Positions 5,849 through 8,210 of a DNA stretch of 8,210 bases are shown here, one piece after another. Source of the stretch: an uncultured Oscillospiraceae bacterium (GTDB lineage Bacteria > Bacillota > Clostridia > Oscillospirales > Ruminococcaceae); assembly GCA_958403605.1 (NCBI GenBank), contig CATXYA010000054.1, positions 1 to 8,210 on the forward strand, given 5' to 3'. The first letter of the stretch is position 1. Each line of letters opens with the position of its first letter. The translations under genes were made by a program, and so were the position numbers. The notes under the pieces are model-generated. The model was given only the letters and a program-made list of their open reading frames with translations. It was not told where the DNA came from and searched no databases.

Positions 5849-6688
5849 TCAGCGTTTGCGCTTTTTCGACAGCGCCAGAATGCGCGCGATCTCTTCGTCC
5901 GCGGTGGTGCAGGCGCCCAGGGGCGTGGGGCGGGACATGTGCATGCCGTGGAAATCGGTGCCGCCGGTGACGATGAGGCTGTACTGCCGCGCCAGTTGGC
6001 GCAGGGCCGCCTTGTCCTCTTCGGTGTTGCGGGGATGGTCGATCTCCACGCCGTCGATCAGGCCGGCCGCCGCCAGTTGTTCCGCCAGCTCCATGCTGTG
6101 GTACACGCTGGGATGGGCGAGGACCGCCACACCGCCCGCCGCGCGGATCAGCGGCAGCACCGTTTCCCAAGGGTCGTATTCCGGGTCATACAAGACCTTG
6201 CCGTTTTTGCCGAACAGCTCCCGGTACAGGTCCTTATAAATGCCGTCCGTGTAGCCGTATTCGTACAGCAGGCGGATGAGGTGTGTTTTATAGATGACGC
6301 CGCTGCGGGCGGAAAAGGCCTTGGCGGCCTCGCGGGTGAACTGGGGATACAGCATCTCCAGCTCGGCGATGCTGCGGTCCGCCACCGCGTTGCGCCGCCG
6401 GGCCATGCGGTCACAAAACGAAGCCAGCTCCGGCGTCTGGGTGGGACAGTAGCACAGCAGATGCACCCGCCGCCCACGGGCAAAATCGAATGCCGTCAGC
6501 TCTGCGGCGGGCAGCAGCGTGACGCCGCGCTCCACCGGATGCGCCTCGGCGTACGCCACGCATTTCAGCGTGTCGTGGTCGCTGACTGCCAAGTGGGTCA
6601 GCCCCGCGCGCTGGGCCAGCAGCGGCAGCAATTCAATATCGCTGGAGCCGTCGGAAAAATTGGTGTGGGTGTGCAAATCGCCGGGCAT
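5849..6688 (-). CDS. PHP-domain phosphoesterase
   Basis: This 279-residue PHP-superfamily metal-dependent phosphoesterase resembles the YciV/RnaAM group, which acts on 3',5'-nucleoside bisphosphates and short RNA or DNA ends. The exact substrate here is not shown. Metal-binding motifs are complete: DLHTHTNFSDG (H6, H8, D13), VSDHDT (D37, H38), E63 in AAELTAF, VLAHPS (H192), and TGGTDFHG (D245, H247). The middle (about 80-185) is the helical insert typical of the group. The C-terminus is very basic (KKRKR). The ATG at 6686-6688 has a strong AAGGAGG (6697-6703) 8 bases upstream; a TTG two codons earlier would be too close to that box. The DUF6514-like gene ends 30 bases upstream, so the two are probably co-transcribed. 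No signal peptide is seen, so it is likely cytosolic. Confidence 0.9.
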   Translation of the reverse strand: MPGDLHTHTNFSDGSSDIELLPLLAQRAGLTHLAVSDHDTLKCVAYAEAHPVERGVTLLPAAELTAFDFARGRRVHLLCYCPTQTPELASFCDRMARRRNAVADRSIAELEMLYPQFTREAAKAFSARSGVIYKTHLIRLLYEYGYTDGIYKDLYRELFGKNGKVLYDPEYDPWETVLPLIRAAGGVAVLAHPSVYHSMELAEQLAAAGLIDGVEIDHPRNTEEDKAALRQLARQYSLIVTGGTDFHGMHMSRPTPLGACTTADEEIARILALSKKRKR

Positions 6689-6718
6689 GGGCAAAGCCTC
6701 CTTGTGATCGGGCTGCCC

Positions 6719-6955
6719 TTATTTTATCACACCGCCTGCGGTTTGCAACCAAGCGCCCGCCAAAAAGTCATCCGCCAGGCCGGGGACATGGCACGTTTCC
6801 ACACCGCCCTCATTGAGCAGCCGTGCAAAGGCCTCCGCTTCCTCCGGGCACAAGGTGAGGTCCTCCAGCTGCCCGCCCGGCCAGCGCACACCGTAGGAGC
6901 GGTAGGAGACACCGTTGCACAATTCGTAAGTTTCGCCAAAAACTTGATACTTCAA
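6719..6955 (-). CDS. Small DUF6514-like protein
   Basis: This is a 78-residue protein of unknown function. The pattern SYGVRW, a Leu-Thr-Leu-Cys turn, then EEAEAFARLLNEGGVETCHVPGLADDFL (about 38-65) resembles the small clostridial family DUF6514, in which a helix is followed by an EGG/V turn and a C-terminal acidic helix. The assignment is from memory of the family pattern. No membrane segment is seen. The start is TTG (6953-6955), chosen because GAGGG (6963-6967) lies 7 bases upstream; no in-frame ATG fits. It is followed after 30 bases by the PHP gene and is likely the first gene of that unit. Confidence 0.72.
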   Translation of the reverse strand: MKYQVFGETYELCNGVSYRSYGVRWPGGQLEDLTLCPEEAEAFARLLNEGGVETCHVPGLADDFLAGAWLQTAGGVIK

Positions 6956-6987
6956 GTCGGAACCCTCATTTCCACCGTGTTTTCTTT

Positions 6988-7020
6988 ATTATAAAAGGAA
7001 GAAAAGGATAAAAATGTCAA
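6988..7020 (-). promoter_or_regulatory. Possible promoter of the DUF6514-PHP unit
   Basis: On the minus strand a perfect TATAAT (6988-6993) lies 33 bases upstream of the TTG start, with a perfect TTGACA (7015-7020) behind it. The spacer is 21 bases, longer than the usual 16-18. Either the -10 works with a poorer -35, or this is an atypical promoter. The intervening stretch is pyrimidine-rich on this strand. Confidence 0.4.
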
Positions 7021-7057
7021 AATTTGGAAGTTCTTTGTTTTTTTCAAAAGTACCCAG

Positions 7058-7086
7058 TTGACAAGCGGGACAAAAATGGGTAAAAT
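7058..7086 (+). promoter_or_regulatory. Promoter of tRNA-Gly
   Basis: A perfect TTGACA (7058-7063), a 17-base spacer and TAAAAT (7081-7086) place the transcription start near 7093, about five bases before the mature tRNA 5' end. Confidence 0.85.
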
Positions 7087-7097
7087 AAAAGCACTTC

Positions 7098-7173
7098 GCG
7101 GATTTAGTTCAATTGGTAGAGCACCAGCTTCCCAAGCTGGGTGTTGCGGGTTCGAGTCCCGTAATCCGCTCCA
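7098..7173 (+). tRNA. tRNA-Gly, anticodon CCC
   Basis: This is a complete 76-base cloverleaf. The acceptor stem GCGGATT (7098-7104) pairs with AATCCGC (7163-7169). The D arm reads GTTC...GAGC. The anticodon stem CCAGC/GCTGG encloses the loop TTCCCAA, giving anticodon CCC, which reads GGG codons. The T arm GCGGG-TTCGAGT-CCCGT contains the TTCGA motif and one G-U pair. The discriminator base is T, usual for tRNA-Gly, and the CCA end is encoded (7171-7173). The gene has its own promoter. It stands at the boundary between GC-rich chromosome and the AT-richer recombinase region, so it may mark an integration site. Confidence 0.97.
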
Positions 7174-7177
7174 ACTC

Positions 7178-7229
7178 ATAAGCTACATTTTGGCCTTGTG
7201 CTACAGGGCTGAAATGTAGCTTATACTTT
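7178..7229 (+). terminator. Long hairpin after tRNA-Gly, probable terminator
   Basis: A perfect 13-bp inverted repeat (7178-7190 with 7212-7224) continues inward with nine further pairs, three of them G-U (7191-7199 with 7203-7211), to a 3-base loop, giving a 22-bp stem. It starts four bases after the encoded CCA and is followed by ACTTTT (7225-7230). The stem is AT-rich at its base and the T-run is short, so termination is plausible rather than certain. Confidence 0.6.
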
Positions 7230-7233
7230 TAAT

Positions 7234-7281
7234 AAAACCTCCATGATATACTGAATTTTCAGTAATCATCATGGAGGTTTT
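7234..7281 (+). repeat. Perfect 14-bp inverted repeat covering the recombinase ribosome binding site
   Basis: Positions 7234-7247 pair perfectly with 7268-7281. Inside, TACTGA (7249-7254) pairs with TCAGTA (7259-7264) around a 4-base loop. The right arm contains the Shine-Dalgarno GGAGG (7273-7277) used by the recombinase ATG at 7285. A -10-like TATACT (7247-7252) lies in the left half. In a transcript entering from upstream, the hairpin would bury the ribosome binding site. As DNA it could be an operator. Confidence 0.8.
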
Positions 7282-7284
7282 GTC

Positions 7285-8210
7285 ATGTCTAAAAGAATTG
7301 ATATACAGCCAGCAACAGCAAAGAAGCAACTATCTGAACACCCCCTTCGGGTAGCAGCCTACTGCCGGGTCAGTACCGATCGTGAGGAACAGCTTGGAAG
7401 TCTGGAAAACCAAATAAAGTTTTATACCAACTACATCTGTAAACAGATCAACTGGACACTCGCGGATATCTATTTCGATAATGCCTCCGGCGTTCGATTG
7501 AAAAAGAGGACCGGTTATCAGCAAATGATGAAAGATTGTAAACACGGCAAAATTGATTTGATCTTGACCAAGTCCATCAGCCGATTTGGCAGGGACACAT
7601 TAACAACCATCAAAGATATAAGGAGACTAAAGAAAATGAATATAGGGGTTTACTTTGAAGTCGGTGGATTCAATACTTTGACCACCAGCGACAGCATCAT
7701 CGACCAATACGCCACACTGGCCCAGGCTGAGAGCCAGTCCCACAGCGAAAATGTGAAGTTCGGAATGCGCCGCCGGATGGAGAGCGGCAGGACACTCCTC
7801 AACCACACGCAGTTTCTGGGTTACACGAAAGGTGGAGATGGCGAACTCAAGATTGTTCCAGAGGAAACGAAGATTGTTCGAAAAATATTCGAGCTATATC
7901 TCCATGGGAATGGTGTCCGTAAGATCAAGCGGTATCTGGAGGAACATGGTATCAAGACAGTTACCGGCAAAGAAGAGTGGAGTACCTCTACCATTGACCG
8001 GATTTTGAGCAACGAGAAATACATAGGCCAATTGCTGATGCAAAAGACCTACACTCCGGATTTCCTGACCGGCAGACAGGTAAAGAACCAAGGCCAGCTT
8101 ACAAAGTATATTGTGGAAGACGCGCATGAACCTATTATTGACAAAGACACCTTTGAAAAAGTTCAACACATAAAAGGGAAGATTAAAAATCTAAAGTCTG
8201 AGTCGGCTTA
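7285..8210 (+). CDS. Large serine recombinase (partial, 3' end beyond window)
   Basis: This is a site-specific recombinase of the large serine (resolvase/invertase) family, which cuts and rejoins DNA at attachment sites through a covalent serine-DNA link. The visible 308 codons show the catalytic resolvase domain (about 22-165) with AAYCRVSTD (nucleophile S30), LTKSISRFGRD (R100, R103) and an ESQSHSENV helix. The 'recombinase' DNA-binding domain follows (about 175-265), with FLGYTKG (F177) and the STSTIDRILSNEKYIGQ stretch (N243). Family members are usually around 450-560 residues, so the zinc-finger and coiled-coil C-terminus is expected outside the window. The final two bases are TA, so a stop there cannot be excluded. 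The ATG has GGAGG 7 bases upstream (7273-7277), held in a hairpin arm. Its base composition is lower in GC than its chromosomal neighbours, consistent with transfer. Confidence 0.93.
   Translation, partial: MSKRIDIQPATAKKQLSEHPLRVAAYCRVSTDREEQLGSLENQIKFYTNYICKQINWTLADIYFDNASGVRLKKRTGYQQMMKDCKHGKIDLILTKSISRFGRDTLTTIKDIRRLKKMNIGVYFEVGGFNTLTTSDSIIDQYATLAQAESQSHSENVKFGMRRRMESGRTLLNHTQFLGYTKGGDGELKIVPEETKIVRKIFELYLHGNGVRKIKRYLEEHGIKTVTGKEEWSTSTIDRILSNEKYIGQLLMQKTYTPDFLTGRQVKNQGQLTKYIVEDAHEPIIDKDTFEKVQHIKGKIKNLKSESA

Larger units (their letters stand above)
7174..8210 (+). mobile_element. Left edge of a probable integrated element (incomplete)
   Basis: Directly after tRNA-Gly the sequence becomes visibly AT-richer and carries two large hairpins and a large serine recombinase gene. 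Such genes, placed at one end of an element, drive integration and excision of prophages, integrative conjugative elements and mobilisable transposons. The other end is outside the window, no flanking direct repeat can be seen, and the exact left junction is unknown. The boundary given is only the end of the tRNA. Confidence 0.5.

Noticed and set aside
5558..6994. A 478-codon plus-strand open frame across the TSCPD, PHP and DUF6514-like genes
   Set aside because: It spans three genes and their intergenic signals on the other strand, and its product is low-complexity with no domain.
7014..7061. A 15-codon open frame upstream of the tRNA on the plus strand, preceded by a weak AAGGA
   Set aside because: It has no convincing promoter, overlaps the tRNA -35 box and does not look like an attenuator leader.
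6952..7179. A 75-codon minus-strand open frame over the tRNA
   Set aside because: It is the antisense of tRNA-Gly, a common source of spurious hypothetical proteins, and overlaps the promoters.
7330..8169. Minus-strand open frames inside the recombinase gene
   Set aside because: They are shadows of a clear serine recombinase reading frame and have no recognisable domain.
1..8210. CRISPR array, defence island or riboswitch
   Set aside because: No spaced direct repeats, cas or restriction genes, or recognisable riboswitch core were seen. The candidate rpsF leader is the only structured leader apart from the hairpins listed.

Overview
The window looks like chromosome from a GC-rich clostridial Firmicute, most plausibly an Oscillospirales/Ruminococcaceae-type gut anaerobe. 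The evidence is strong AGGAGG-type ribosome binding sites, consensus sigma-A promoters, the rpsF-ssb-rpsR order, and small families seen mainly in Clostridia (TSCPD, a DUF6514-like protein, a RING-like/DUF2628 membrane protein). The species cannot be named from the sequence. The last ~1 kb differs in base composition: a 60-base stretch I counted in the recombinase (7561-7620) is about 42% GC, against about 62% for one in the hydrolase gene (4381-4440). The far right is probably the edge of an integrated mobile element.

Layout. (1) 1-1105, minus strand: the ribosome/replication operon rpsF (S6) - ssb - rpsR (S18, cut by the window edge), read from a consensus promoter whose -35 box lies inside the terminator hairpin of the upstream gene. 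(2) 1115-3070, minus: a two-gene unit, a membrane protein with RING-like and zinc-ribbon metal-binding modules, then galU (UTP-glucose-1-phosphate uridylyltransferase), closed by that terminator. (3) 3089-5230, plus: prfB (release factor 2, without the usual programmed frameshift), a terminator, then a metallo-beta-lactamase-fold hydrolase, ending at a hairpin that can serve both strands. (4) 5238-6993, minus: a DUF6514-like small protein and a PHP-family phosphoesterase; then, after an internal promoter, a TSCPD-domain protein overlapping by one base the start of an unrecognised 96-residue protein. (5) 7058-7173, plus: tRNA-Gly(CCC) with its own promoter. (6) 7174-8210, plus: two large hairpins and the 5' part of a large serine recombinase gene, which runs off the window.

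Most of the window is housekeeping: translation (S6, S18, RF2, tRNA-Gly), DNA single-strand protection (SSB), UDP-glucose supply (GalU) and nucleotide or phosphoester turnover (PHP). The most unusual part is the right end. The recombinase starts 112 bases after a tRNA gene, and its Shine-Dalgarno sequence sits in one arm of a perfect 14-bp inverted repeat. That arrangement could silence translation of transcripts reading in from the tRNA promoter. No wholly new defence or RNA system is evident. The uncharacterised pieces are the RING-like membrane protein, the 96-residue protein, the DUF6514-like protein and the recombinase leader.
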